A stretch of 64,000 nt of DNA from Streptomyces sp. NBC_01485 (GTDB lineage Bacteria > Actinomycetota > Actinomycetes > Streptomycetales > Streptomycetaceae), in assembly GCF_036227125.1 (NCBI RefSeq), contig NZ_CP109435.1, positions 5,952,001 through 6,016,000 on the forward strand, in the 5' to 3' direction. Under the pieces are notes generated by a model that had not been told where the DNA came from, did no database searches, and saw nothing but the letters and a program-made list of their open reading frames with translations. Position 1 is the stretch's first letter, and every line of letters begins with the position of its first letter. Below, piece after piece: positions 1 through 7,938 of this stretch. Made by a program: the position numbers and the translations under genes.

Positions 1-2
1 GC

Positions 3-731
3 GGGGTGGCGACCCGCGGGGCGATCGACATCTCCAAGGACGCCTCCGCGAGTCTCCTCGACGACCTGCTGGACGAGTACGCCGGCCTCTTCCCCGGCGC
101 CTACTGGCACCTCGGCGGCGACGAGTACCAGGCCCTCACGGTGTCGAGCCCGGCCGCCTCCTTCCCGCAGCTCGCCTCCGCCGCGGCGGCCCGGTACGGC
201 TCCGGCGCGGGCGTCTCCGACCTCGCCACCGGCTGGCTCAACGACCGCGCCGACACCGTCCGCGCCCACGACCGCACCATGCGGGTGTGGAACGACGGCT
301 TCTTCCGGGGCACGTCGGTCAAGCCGGCCTCCGACCTCGTCGTCGCGTACTGGACGGGCAAGGAGATCGGGGCGCGGACGCCGGTGGAGTACCTGAGCGC
401 GGGGCGCAAGGTGCTCAACTACAACGACGAGTACCTGTACTACGTCCTCGGCGAACCGCAGACCTTCGTCTATCCGACCGGGCAGCGCATCTACGAGCAG
501 TGGACCCCGCGCGTCCTGCGCGGTACGACGCCGGTGGCCGCGAAGTACGACGCCCAGATCCTCGGCGGCTCCCTCGCGGTGTGGTGCGACCTCGCCAACT
601 CCCAGACGCAGGCGCAGGTCGCGGCGGGGATCCGGATGCCGCTGAACGCGACGTCCCAGAAGCTGTGGGACGCGGGGACGCCACCGCTGACGTGGACCCA
701 GTTCAAGGCGCTGGCCAACGAACTGGGCTGA
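3..731 (+). CDS. beta-N-acetylhexosaminidase (GH20), C-terminal part
   Basis: The reading frame enters from the left edge and stops at 731, so only the C-terminal ~242 residues are seen. The segment HLGGDEY (bases 108-128) carries the Asp-Glu pair of family 20 glycoside hydrolases, in which Glu is the general acid and the preceding Asp orients the substrate acetamido group. Further on, the aromatic-rich stretches around VWNDGF, YWTGKE and WCDL fit the end of the GH20 (beta/alpha)8 barrel. Family role: exo-removal of GlcNAc/GalNAc from chitin fragments or glycans, usually outside the cell; the signal peptide would be upstream of the window. The protein ends soon after the barrel, so no C-terminal lectin or carbohydrate-binding module is present. 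Confidence 0.85.
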   Translation, partial: GVATRGAIDISKDASASLLDDLLDEYAGLFPGAYWHLGGDEYQALTVSSPAASFPQLASAAAARYGSGAGVSDLATGWLNDRADTVRAHDRTMRVWNDGFFRGTSVKPASDLVVAYWTGKEIGARTPVEYLSAGRKVLNYNDEYLYYVLGEPQTFVYPTGQRIYEQWTPRVLRGTTPVAAKYDAQILGGSLAVWCDLANSQTQAQVAAGIRMPLNATSQKLWDAGTPPLTWTQFKALANELG

Positions 732-800
732 TTTCCGGTGGACTTACGGGGCTGGTGAACCGTATGTTCCGGGGGCTTTCTTCGCTCTCGGGGGACTTCC

Positions 801-1556
801 ATGCAGACACCTCAGTACAACGCCGTGCCCAACGGCAGCGGCATGCCCGGCGCCGGCCCCGGCGCCATGCCCACCGCCTGGCTGCGCTCGCCCGTCGGGC
901 TCGGGCAGGCCGCCGCCGTGATGCTCGGCCTGGTCATCGCCGCCGACCTGTTCGCCCTCTGGGCCGACTACGTCATGTACGACGTCACGGGCGACCTCGC
1001 CGGCGGCGCGCTCGGCGACGTCGCACGGGCCGACGACGCGGACCGCCTCTACAACTCCGCCGGGTACGCGCAGTCGGCGGCCCTGATCGGCTGCGCCGTC
1101 GTGTTCGTGTGCTGGTTCCACCGGGTGCGGGTCAACGCCGAGGTGTTCCGGCCGGACGGGCACAGCAAGTCGCGCGGCTGGACGGTCGGCGCCTGGTTCA
1201 CGCCGGTCGTGAACCTCTGGTACCCACGCCGGATCGCGCTGGACATCTGGGACGCCAGCAGCCCCGGCACCCCCTGGGGCCCGCCCCGGCCGCACGGCCC
1301 GGTCAACGCCTGGTGGACGGCGTGGATCGTCTCGCTCATCGCCGACCGGGCCGGCTGGCAGGCGTACCGCAAGGCCGACACGGCCCAGGAGATCCACGAC
1401 GCCACCGCCCAGGTGATGTTCTCGGACGCACTCGACATCCTGGCCGCGGCTCTCGCGATCGCCTTCGTCCTGCGGCTGACCCGGATGCAGCACGAGAAGG
1501 CGTTGCAGGGACCGGGGTCGATGCCGACTCTCGGCGCGGTCGGCGGAGTTGGCTGA
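801..1556 (+). CDS. DUF4328 domain membrane protein
   Basis: A 251-residue protein with a short Pro/Gly-rich N-terminus (about 30 residues), then hydrophobic segments near residues 35-60, 90-107, 130-150, 165-180 and 215-235, as in the DUF4328 family of actinobacterial membrane proteins. The middle part with WF, PVVNLWYPRR and WDAS is the conserved DUF4328 core. No catalytic motif is visible and function is unknown. The ATG at 801 follows a GGGGGA purine run 7 nt upstream. It stands between the hexosaminidase and an unknown gene on the same strand, separated by about 70 and 110 nt, so co-transcription is possible but not shown. Confidence 0.75.
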   Translation: MQTPQYNAVPNGSGMPGAGPGAMPTAWLRSPVGLGQAAAVMLGLVIAADLFALWADYVMYDVTGDLAGGALGDVARADDADRLYNSAGYAQSAALIGCAVVFVCWFHRVRVNAEVFRPDGHSKSRGWTVGAWFTPVVNLWYPRRIALDIWDASSPGTPWGPPRPHGPVNAWWTAWIVSLIADRAGWQAYRKADTAQEIHDATAQVMFSDALDILAAALAIAFVLRLTRMQHEKALQGPGSMPTLGAVGGVG

Positions 1557-1669
1557 AATCCCTCCTCTGACCGCTCCTCTTCCCCCTCCTGTGACACTCC
1601 TGGCCCGTCGCACGCAGTAAGGGGAAGTGCGGGCTCCGTAAGGTAGGCGCCCTGGCGAGGGAGACGTGG

Positions 1670-2257
1670 ATGAGCCTGGTGGAACTGATCGCTCAGGCCG
1701 ACGAACGCGGACTGACCGCCGGCGGGTTGGCTTGTTTGGATCGGTGCGTGCCCCTGCTCGGGGGTGACGACGAGACCCTGCGACCGCTGTGGGGCAACCT
1801 CGCGGAGACCTCCGATGCCGCCGACTGGGGCGAACTGCTCCAACAGGCGCGCGGCAAGCTGGAGTCCGGCGACGGGGGAGAGGGCGAAGGGCAGGAGGGC
1901 GGCGAGGGAGAGGGCGACGCGGTGGTGCTCCTGGCGCGCCGGATGCTGGCCGCGGCCCCGGCCGACCGCTCCGCCGCCGGGATGCGGCTCTGGGCCGACG
2001 CCTGCTCCGTCGCCTCCCTCCAGATCCACCGCCACCTCGACCCGACCGAGGACGCCTCCCCGGTCGACGACCGCCGCGAGGGCCGTACGGAGGGCATGTC
2101 GCCCCTGGTCGCCGCCGAACTGCGCCGCCAGATCACCGTCCTGGAACTCCTCGCCGCCCACGGCACGGGCGGACTGCGCCGCGCGCTGGAGGTCTCCACG
2201 CAGGGCCGCCGGGTGCTGCGCGCGGTGGTGTCACGGCGGGCTCGTGGACGTAGGTGA
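1670..2257 (+). CDS. hypothetical protein, acidic linker, alpha-helical
   Basis: A 195-residue cytosolic-looking protein not assigned to a family. It has two helical blocks, residues 1-65 and 85-195, separated by a Gly/Glu linker (residues about 67-82). The helices contain regularly spaced Leu and Arg; no signal peptide or membrane segment is present. Codon usage (third positions almost all G/C) supports real coding. The ATG at 1670 has a GGGAG run about 8 nt upstream. Proteins of this type are common single-copy unknowns in Streptomyces; no function can be given. Confidence 0.65.
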   Translation: MSLVELIAQADERGLTAGGLACLDRCVPLLGGDDETLRPLWGNLAETSDAADWGELLQQARGKLESGDGGEGEGQEGGEGEGDAVVLLARRMLAAAPADRSAAGMRLWADACSVASLQIHRHLDPTEDASPVDDRREGRTEGMSPLVAAELRRQITVLELLAAHGTGGLRRALEVSTQGRRVLRAVVSRRARGRR

Positions 2258-2351
2258 GCGTGGTGCGGGGGAGACGGGTCGGTCCTGCGACGGTCTCGGG
2301 AAGTCCCCGGATCCGAGTGACGGAACACGGCCCGCCCCCGCTCTTCGAAGT

Positions 2352-2759
2352 GTGACGCACAGGACGACCGACCAGACCGACCAGCCGCCCCGACCCTCCG
2401 CCGCGGCGAAACCCGTGCGATGGGCGGCGGAGACGCTGGCCGCCGTGCCCGACGGCATGCGCCCGCACCTCGACTTCTCCGCACCGAGCCTGTGGCGCGT
2501 CGACCGCCTGATCGAGGAACTGCGCCGCGCGGGCACCCCGCACCCGGCCGCGGAGCACACACTGCGCGGATTCGGGGCGTACGCCGGTGAGGTGATCGCC
2601 CGCCAGACCGGCGCCGAGTGGTGGACGACCGGCGGCGACCACTGGATCCGCACCCCCGACGGCCGCCTCTGGGACCCCATCGACGAGTCCCACCGCTGCT
2701 TCGCCGGCCACGGCTCACTGCGGCTGCTGTGCAGGGACGCGACGAGGGGGAGGCGGTAG
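2352..2759 (+). CDS. hypothetical protein (135 aa)
   Basis: The frame is open further upstream, but natural-looking protein sequence and plausible composition begin at the GTG at 2352 (MTHRTTDQTD). The body has WAAETLAAVPDGM, then a helix with VDRLIEELRRAG and a C-terminal half rich in aromatic residues (EWWTTGGDHWIRT, DGRLWDPIDE). No membrane segment. I do not recognise the family. The segment reads like a small globular domain. It lies at the left border of the decayed island that begins around 2.9 kb, so it may be the last intact core gene on this side. Confidence 0.55.
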   Translation: MTHRTTDQTDQPPRPSAAAKPVRWAAETLAAVPDGMRPHLDFSAPSLWRVDRLIEELRRAGTPHPAAEHTLRGFGAYAGEVIARQTGAEWWTTGGDHWIRTPDGRLWDPIDESHRCFAGHGSLRLLCRDATRGRR

Positions 2760-2887
2760 TAGCGGGCAATGGGAGGGAGCCAGGGGCCCCGCACCTGACA
2801 GCCGGATACCGTTCGGCGAATTCCGCCTGGGCGCTCCGGGCCAGGGCGCGTCCGTGCCGGAGCCCCGGGGTACCGTCGGCCGCGAAC

Positions 2888-2915
2888 TGTGACACATCAC
2901 CCCGGAAGTGTCACA
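2888..2915. repeat. inverted repeat TGTGACA-N14-TGTCACA
   Basis: Seven-base arms TGTGACA (2888-2894) and TGTCACA (2909-2915) form a perfect inverted repeat in the non-coding stretch between the 135-aa gene and the ATPase remnant. It could be an operator or a promoter-proximal hairpin of a gene whose body has been lost, since no intact gene follows. The surrounding 2760-2985 stretch contains nothing else that I can assign. Confidence 0.5.
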
Positions 2916-2985
2916 TTCGCAGAACTGGTACCCGGCCCCCCGGCCGCCCCCTCTGCCTCCGTCGACATGGGAGCTGTTCCAGTAC

Positions 2986-3267
2986 TTCAACTCCAAGATC
3001 CTCGGGCCGCACTTCGAGGACCTGGCCCGCGACTTCACCCGTCGTTACGCCCCCACCCTGTTGCCCGGTGGACTGCCGGGCCCGGTCGGTACCAACGAGG
3101 TCGCCGACCAGGTCGCCCGCACGAAACACGAGGTCGATGTCATCGCCCTGGCCCGGTACTCCCTGCACGGCTTCCACCCCGACCTGGTCGACCTGGCCGA
3201 CCGCCGTGACGATCTCCTCCTGGTCGATCTCCTCCTGGTCGATCTGCCCACCCTCTACGGCAGCTGA
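2986..3267 (+). pseudogene. Truncated, internally deleted copy of the AAA+ ATPase C-terminus
   Basis: Bases 2986-3267 are near-identical to 5756-6181 in the intact ATPase gene downstream. The copy starts abruptly at the codons FNSKILGPHFE, lacks the whole ATP-binding half, and has lost 159 bp (53 codons, in frame) relative to the intact gene. The deletion endpoints both lie in the 8-mer CCCTGGCC (5916-5923 and 6075-6082), so the loss looks like recombination between short direct repeats. A 15-bp unit encoding LLVDL is then duplicated in tandem at about 3211-3240. It ends at the same TGA position. With no start, no Walker motifs and a broken nuclease-like domain it is very unlikely to function. 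Confidence 0.85.
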
Positions 3268-3597
3268 CACCGGTTCGAGCCGTGTCGCACGGTGGTCACC
3301 GATGCCGCGCGGCGTCTCAGGCCAGAGCGGGTGAGCCGAGGCGACGGCCGGGGCCGCCGCGCCTGGCCCGACTGGGACATGAAGGGCCCCTGAACAGGCA
3401 TTTTGTCGCCCGAGTGGAGGTTCGCGCTGACTGCCCAGGCCAGCCCTTGTCCAGGTGTCTCTGACTGTCCCCGGCCGCTGTTGGTCACGCGTTGGCCACG
3501 CTGATGAGCATTCGAGAGATCCCCAGGGCCGGTCGACTTCCCCACTTGGTTGGGACCGTCGCCGAAGGGCTGCCCTGCGGAGATTGCCGGTTCCCTG
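3268..3597. other. non-coding accessory DNA, repeat copy 1 inside
   Basis: About 330 bases between the ATPase remnant and the truncated hydrolase. No frame shows protein-like composition. It includes copy 1 of a short repeat (3477-3500) that recurs at 4416-4439 and 6941-6962. Third-position G/C bias is lost here compared with flanking core genes, in keeping with decayed accessory sequence. Confidence 0.5.
3477..3500. repeat. Dispersed repeat copy 1 (TTGGTCACGCGTTGG core)
   Basis: The core GGTCACGCG(T/C)TGG recurs in the same orientation at 4416-4439 and 6941-6962, all inside or at the edge of the degraded island. No gene spans the three copies. They could be remnants of element ends or attachment sites; their function is not known to me. 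Confidence 0.55.
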
Positions 3598-4362
3598 TCA
3601 CCGGTGCGGCCGTGTGGTGAGGAAGTCCAGGACGAGTGGGCTTGCGACGGTGCGGAACTCCTCGAAATAGGCGTGTCGTGCTCCGGGGACCATGTGAAGC
3701 CGGGCACCGGGGATGCGGTTCGCGAGCAGGGGAGCGTTGGCGGCCGGGTTGAGCAGGTCGTCGCTGCCGTGCACGACCAGGGTGGGTGCGCTGATGCCGG
3801 GCAGGAGGTGCCACGCGTCGTGCCGGTTGCTGGCCGCCAGGTGGCGACGCTGGGCGTAGGCCGGCATGGCCGGGTCGCCGAGTGTCCGGTAGGGGCCGGG
3901 GCGGGTCGCCAGCCAGGCCGGGGTGTACATCAGGTCGAGCAGGGCCTGTCGCGCCGCACCCGGTTGCGGCTGTACCAGCGACCTGCGCACGTCGTTGTCG
4001 CGTTCGACGCCGTGCTGGCCGCCGGGCGACGTGCAGCCGAGCACCAGGGCGCGCACCCGGTGCGGATGGCGGGCCGCGAGGTGCTGGGCCACGCGTCCGC
4101 CCATGGACGTGCCGTAGACGTCGGCCCGGTCGACACCGAGCTCGTCGAGCACCGCGATCACGTCCTGCGCGAAGCCCTCGGTGCTGTAGGGCCTGTCGGG
4201 CTTGTCGCTCTCGCCCGTACCGCGGTAGTCAAGCGTGAGGGTGCTGCGGTCGGCGTGGAAGTCGTCGCGTACCCCGTCCCACCAGTGGTGGTTGTTCGCC
4301 TGGCCCGCCAGCAGAACGAGCGGCGCTCCCTCGCCTTGGACGCCCTGTCTGTGTTCCCGGAC
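3598..4362 (-). pseudogene. alpha/beta hydrolase lacking its start (5'-truncated)
   Basis: From 4362 down to the TGA at 3598 the minus strand encodes a continuous alpha/beta-hydrolase: an early strand with APLVLLAG and the oxyanion region NNHHWW, the DYRGTGESDKP strand, the nucleophile elbow GTSMGG, the acid region HGSDDLLNP and the late His in RHAYFEE. The first in-frame ATG/GTG is at 4161, after the first 65 residues of the fold; upstream, the frame hits a TGA a few codons beyond 4362. The N-terminal ~15 residues and the start codon are therefore missing. A short product from 4161 would lack the oxyanion strand. The catalytic triad is intact, so the loss looks like truncation, not drift. 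Confidence 0.75.
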
Positions 4363-4415
4363 ACACCGTCAGCATTCGGAATGACTCGTCTAGGAGTTTC
4401 TGGCTGTTCCTGACC

Positions 4416-4439
4416 GCTACTGGTCACGCGCTGGTCACG
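4416..4439. repeat. Dispersed repeat copy 2
   Basis: GCTACTGGTCACGCGCTGGT followed by CACG matches copies at 3477-3500 and 6941-6962. It lies directly upstream (relative to the minus strand) of the headless hydrolase, close to the point where its homology is cut off. About 240 bases of non-coding sequence follow before the ATPase gene. Confidence 0.55.
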
Positions 4440-4675
4440 TGTCCAGCCGTCGGGTCAGCCCCTGCGGGCTGCCGCGCCAGAAGCTGCCATCACGCCGGTG
4501 GGACGGCCTGCAATGGAGGCTGAGGAGAAGTGCTGGATGGCGTCGTGTATCTGCCCGCGCATCGCGCCGGATCGTCTGAGATCGGCTGCCGAAGCTCCGG
4601 GATAAATCCAGTACGACGTTATTTGTCGAAGTAGACTTTGACGTATTCCATCGAAGTCGATGTGTGGGAGGGCGA

Positions 4676-6181
4676 GTGAAGAAGAGCCTGCCGGCCAAGC
4701 CGGACGACGTGGTCGACCGGGTCCGGGAGTGGGATCTGCTCGCGGAGTTCCTCACTGATCCGGATCCGGCGATGCGGCTCGGCATCGTGTCGGGGCGGCG
4801 GCGGCATGGGAAGTCGTACCTTCTGCAGGCCCTGTCCGAGCAGGTCGGCGGCCTGTACGTCACAGCGGTCCGGGAGGAGGGGCGGCTGCCCGCGATTCAG
4901 CGGTTCAGTGACGCGGTCGCCGCCCACGCCGGCCTGCGGCCGGGGAGTCTGCGTCTGAACGACTGGCGTGACGTCTTGTCCAATGCCCTTGATGTGACCG
5001 CCCGTTCGTCGCACCCGCTCCTGGTGATCGACGAGTTGCCGTATCTGCTCCAGCACTCGCCCGAGATCCCGGGGCTGCTGCAACAGCTCTACGACGAGCG
5101 TCAGCGGGGTGCCCCGCCCGGTGCCGGGCCGGGTCCGCGGCTGATCCTGTGCGGCTCCGCGATGAGCGTCATGCATGAACTGCTCTCTGGAACCAGGCCG
5201 CTGCGGGGGCGTGCGGTGGTCGATCTACGGCTGGGTGCCTTCGACTACCGTGACAGCCGGACCTTCTGGCAGATCGCCGACCCGCTGACCGCGCTGAAGG
5301 TCCACGCGGTTTTGGGCGGAGCTCCCGGCTACCGGCCGGTGGCTGCCCGGCCGCATCCGGACGACGGCTTCGACACCTGGCTTGCCCGGACACTGCTCGA
5401 CCCGGGGCGGGCTGTGCACTCGCGTACCGAGACCGAGTACCTGCTGCGCGAGGACCCGAGGATCACGCAACACACGCTGTACTACGACACCCTCACCGCG
5501 ATCGCGAACGGCGCCACCACGCCCAGCAAGATCGGTGCCGCTCTTGAACGTCCGCGCAACGCCGTCGCCCACCCTCTCGGAGTCCTGGAATCCACTGGCT
5601 ACATCCGGCGGGAACAGGACATCCTCCGCTCCAAGCACCCCGTCATCACGCTCGCCGACCCTGTCATCCGCTTCAACCAGCTCATCACCCTCCCGCAGGC
5701 CGCCGCCGTGGAGCAGGGTTTCGCCGAGCAGGTGTGGCAGCAGGCCGCTCCGACCTTCAACTCCAAGATCCTCGGGCCGCACTTCGAGGACCTGGCCCGC
5801 GACTTCACCCGTCGTTACGCCCACACCCTGTTGCCCGGTGGACTGCCCGGCCCGGTCGGTACCACCGAGGTCGCCGACCAGGCCGCCCGGACGAAGCACG
5901 AGGTCGATGTCATCGCCCTGGCCGCCGGCGAGCGCCCGCAGGCTCCCCGCGCGAGGATCGCGCTGCTGGGCGAGGCCAAGGCGACCGCGGCTCGCCGGGG
6001 GACCGGTGACCTGGAGCGCCTGGAACGTATCCGTGCCCTGCTCGCGGATCAGGGGTACGACACCGCTGCCACCACCCTGGCCCTGTACTCGCTGCACGGC
6101 TTCTGCCCCGAACTGGTCGACCTGGCCGAGCGCCGGGACGACCTCCTCCTGGTCGATCTGCCCACCCTCTACGGCGGCTGA
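4676..6181 (+). CDS. AAA+/STAND-like ATPase with C-terminal DUF234-type domain
   Basis: A 501-residue protein. Walker A is GRRRHGKS (about residues 37-44), Walker B is LLVIDELPYLL (about residues 115-125), and a sensor-type segment LILCGSAMSVM follows. After a winged-helix-like middle section comes a C-terminal domain with DVIALAAGERP and RIALLGEAKAT, i.e. the D...ExK spacing typical of restriction-endonuclease-like folds in archaeal-type DUF234 ATPases. The GTG at 4676 is preferred because GGGAGGGCGA precedes it, whereas an upstream in-frame GTG at 4664 lies inside that purine run. No partner gene adjoins it. Members of this family occur on mobile or defence-like islands; substrate is unknown. 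A decayed second copy lies 2.8 kb upstream. Confidence 0.8.
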   Translation: MKKSLPAKPDDVVDRVREWDLLAEFLTDPDPAMRLGIVSGRRRHGKSYLLQALSEQVGGLYVTAVREEGRLPAIQRFSDAVAAHAGLRPGSLRLNDWRDVLSNALDVTARSSHPLLVIDELPYLLQHSPEIPGLLQQLYDERQRGAPPGAGPGPRLILCGSAMSVMHELLSGTRPLRGRAVVDLRLGAFDYRDSRTFWQIADPLTALKVHAVLGGAPGYRPVAARPHPDDGFDTWLARTLLDPGRAVHSRTETEYLLREDPRITQHTLYYDTLTAIANGATTPSKIGAALERPRNAVAHPLGVLESTGYIRREQDILRSKHPVITLADPVIRFNQLITLPQAAAVEQGFAEQVWQQAAPTFNSKILGPHFEDLARDFTRRYAHTLLPGGLPGPVGTTEVADQAARTKHEVDVIALAAGERPQAPRARIALLGEAKATAARRGTGDLERLERIRALLADQGYDTAATTLALYSLHGFCPELVDLAERRDDLLLVDLPTLYGG

Positions 6182-6450
6182 CACCAAGAGCGGCCAGTCC
6201 TTTGAATCAGGCCGTGGTGGCTGAGTGCGTGTCGGTGCGGATATCCAGCGGCGCGGAGGACCTCGACCACGACCCAGGTACGGAAAGCGTGCCCTCGAGA
6301 CTCAGATCGCGGAGCTACGGGGTGGGCGGGCTGGAGTCTCCCGCAGAAGTCAGCGGAGCTCGCAGGGTCTCCGATCGGACAGTGCGGGAAGATGAGTATG
6401 GCCGGGTCTACCTGTCCCTGCGCGTTGGCTCGTAGGACCTGCCGTCGCTT
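6182..6450. other. non-coding stretch within the island
   Basis: Between the ATPase and the helicase tail. A 77-codon open frame exists (6202-6435, plus strand), but its composition (many Arg, Ser, Val, no hydrophobic core pattern) and mixed third-position usage do not look like a protein. I see no promoter or hairpin that I can support. Confidence 0.4.
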
Positions 6451-6755
6451 CTACGAATGAATGACGCCAGAGGCGAACCAGGCGCGTGCGGTGGCCTCTG
6501 CCTCGTCGGGCAGATCATCGAGGAAGACCACAGCCAGGCCGTGTCGGGCTCGTGAGCAGCTGACGTAGAAGAGGTTGCGCGAGCGCTGGAAGCGGTCCGT
6601 GGAGTCGGTGCCCGCGAGCATTTTGCTGATGCTGTACATGTCCCAGAGGCGATCGTCGATGACGACGACTACATTTTCGAACTCGTCACCCTTAACACCG
6701 TGTTGGGTCGAGAACGGCGTCTGCTCGTCGATGAAGCGTGTGACGCTGGCGTCAC
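6451..6755 (-). pseudogene. UvrD/Rep-type helicase, C-terminal tail only
   Basis: The minus strand from about 6755 to the TAG at 6451 encodes the end of a superfamily 1 helicase: TPFSTQHGVKGDEFENVVVV is helicase motif V, and RSRNLFYVSCSRARHGLAVV is motif VI with its conserved Arg. Everything N-terminal (Walker A, motifs Ia-IV) is missing; the frame hits a stop just beyond 6755, where a different coding fragment begins on the opposite strand. A short ORF can be called from an internal ATG at 6639 but would have no helicase core. Codons keep a moderate G/C third-position bias, so the truncation is probably not ancient. Confidence 0.8.
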
Positions 6756-6929
6756 CGCAAGGTCACTAACGACCTGGACGCGGGGGGGAACCCCACGGAA
6801 GTCTCGGTCAATGTGAGGCACTACTCGCTGGGCTCCACCCTGGCCCAGTACGGCAAGCACCGAGGTGAAGGGGTCCACAAGCCGACATTCGGGACGGCTC
6901 GGCGTATCGGGCTGGCTAGGATCACGTGA
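6756..6929 (+). pseudogene. C-terminal fragment of an unidentified protein
   Basis: From 6756 to the TGA at 6927-6929 the plus strand reads as convincing protein (VSVNVRHYSLGSTLAQYG, then KPTFGTARRIGLARIT) with good third-position bias, but the frame is closed by a TGA at 6741 and has no start. It abuts the helicase tail, which runs the other way, so the junction near 6755 looks like a rearrangement breakpoint. I do not recognise the family. Repeat copy 3 starts about 12 bases after its stop. Confidence 0.5.
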
Positions 6930-6940
6930 GGCGTCTGGCC

Positions 6941-6962
6941 CGCTGGTCACGCGTTGGTCGCG
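6941..6962. repeat. Dispersed repeat copy 3 at the right edge of the island
   Basis: CGCTGGTCACGCGTTGGTCG matches copies 1 and 2. It lies immediately before the strong hairpin at 7015-7056, after which ordinary core-type genes resume, so it may mark the right boundary of the inserted/decayed segment. Confidence 0.55.
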
Positions 6963-7014
6963 CTGGTTACGGAATCTGCGCAAAACCCCAGGTCATGGCC
7001 CTAAAACCGAGGCA

Positions 7015-7056
7015 ACGGCCGGGGCCGCCACCCCCCACAGGAGAGGCCCCGGCCGT
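7015..7056. terminator. Strong hairpin, 12-bp perfect stem
   Basis: ACGGCCGGGGCC (7015-7026) pairs with GGCCCCGGCCGT (7045-7056) over an 18-base loop. There is no T-tract, as is common for actinobacterial terminators. It would insulate the sigma-factor gene from transcription coming out of the island. Confidence 0.7.
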
Positions 7057-7278
7057 CGCGCGGCACGGGCCGCGCGGCGGCCCGTATTCTCTACAGCGCC
7101 GTGAGTGCGTTTTCTGTCACACCCGAGTGCGTCACGAGTCAGTTGCATGTTCTACGGACATGGACGAGCGGCGGTTTCAGGTCGTAACGTGCCTTTCGCG
7201 CCGGACGGCCAAGCGGGCAGACCACCGCAACGACCTGCGGTCCACGAACCGCGAACCATCGACCGAGGAAACCACGAC

Positions 7279-7938
7279 GTGGGGGACGACGCGGAGCTGA
7301 CAGCCGCGGTGCTCGCGGCACAGGACGGGTGCGAGACCGCGTTCCGGACTGTGTACCGCACGGTGCACCCGCGGCTGCTCGGGTACGTACGCACACTCGT
7401 CGGCGATCTCGACGCCGAGGACGTCGCCTCCGAGGCCTGGCTGCAGATCGCCCGTGACCTGGAACGGTTCAGCGGGGACGCGGACCGTTTCCGTGGCTGG
7501 GCCGCCCGGATCGCCCGCAACCGCGCCCTGGACCTCATACGCATGCGCGGCCGCCGTCCCGCGATCGGCGGCGACGAGACCGAGCTGACCGGCCGGGCCG
7601 CCGAGTCCGACACCGCAGGCGAGGCCATCGAGGCGCTGGCCACCGGCCGCACCCTCGACCTCATAGCCCGGCTGCCGCAGGACCAGGCCGAGGCCGTCGT
7701 ACTGCGGGTCGTCATGGGCCTGGACGCCAAGACGGCCGCCGAGACGCTCGGCAAACGGCCCGGCGCGGTACGTACGGCCGCGCACCGCGGCCTGAAGAAG
7801 CTCGCCGAACTGCTCGGCGAGGATCCGGAGATGGCCGACGTGCTCGACGCACTGCCGCCTCAGCGTGGAACGCGCTCGCGCCCGGTGACGTCCGCAGGTG
7901 TGACGCATGTGCGCACGCGGACGCAGAAGGACATGTGA
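7279..7938 (+). CDS. ECF-family RNA polymerase sigma factor
   Basis: A 219-residue sigma-70-family protein: region 2 at about residues 12-80 (FRTVYRTVHPRLLGYVRTLV, then DAEDVASEAWLQIARDL and the -10 recognition helix with FRGWAARIARNRALDLIR) and region 4 at about residues 125-180 (LPQDQAEAVVLRVVMGLDAK, then HTH with KRPGAVRTAAHRGLKKL). The frame is open upstream, but the GTG at 7279 is chosen because homology starts there and GAGGAAA lies about 9 nt before it. The stop overlaps the ATG of the next gene (ATGTGATG), which indicates translational coupling with that membrane protein, the usual arrangement of an ECF sigma factor and its anti-sigma partner. The inducing signal cannot be read from the sequence. 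Confidence 0.85.
   Translation: MGDDAELTAAVLAAQDGCETAFRTVYRTVHPRLLGYVRTLVGDLDAEDVASEAWLQIARDLERFSGDADRFRGWAARIARNRALDLIRMRGRRPAIGGDETELTGRAAESDTAGEAIEALATGRTLDLIARLPQDQAEAVVLRVVMGLDAKTAAETLGKRPGAVRTAAHRGLKKLAELLGEDPEMADVLDALPPQRGTRSRPVTSAGVTHVRTRTQKDM

Noticed and set aside
287..1570. Long open frame (427 codons) across the hexosaminidase and DUF4328 genes
   Set aside because: Arg/Pro/Gly-rich composition typical of an off-frame shadow in G/C-rich DNA; the overlapped frames carry real domains.
6202..6435. 77-codon plus-strand ORF after the ATPase
   Set aside because: No ribosome-binding site, no codon bias, no recognisable domain.
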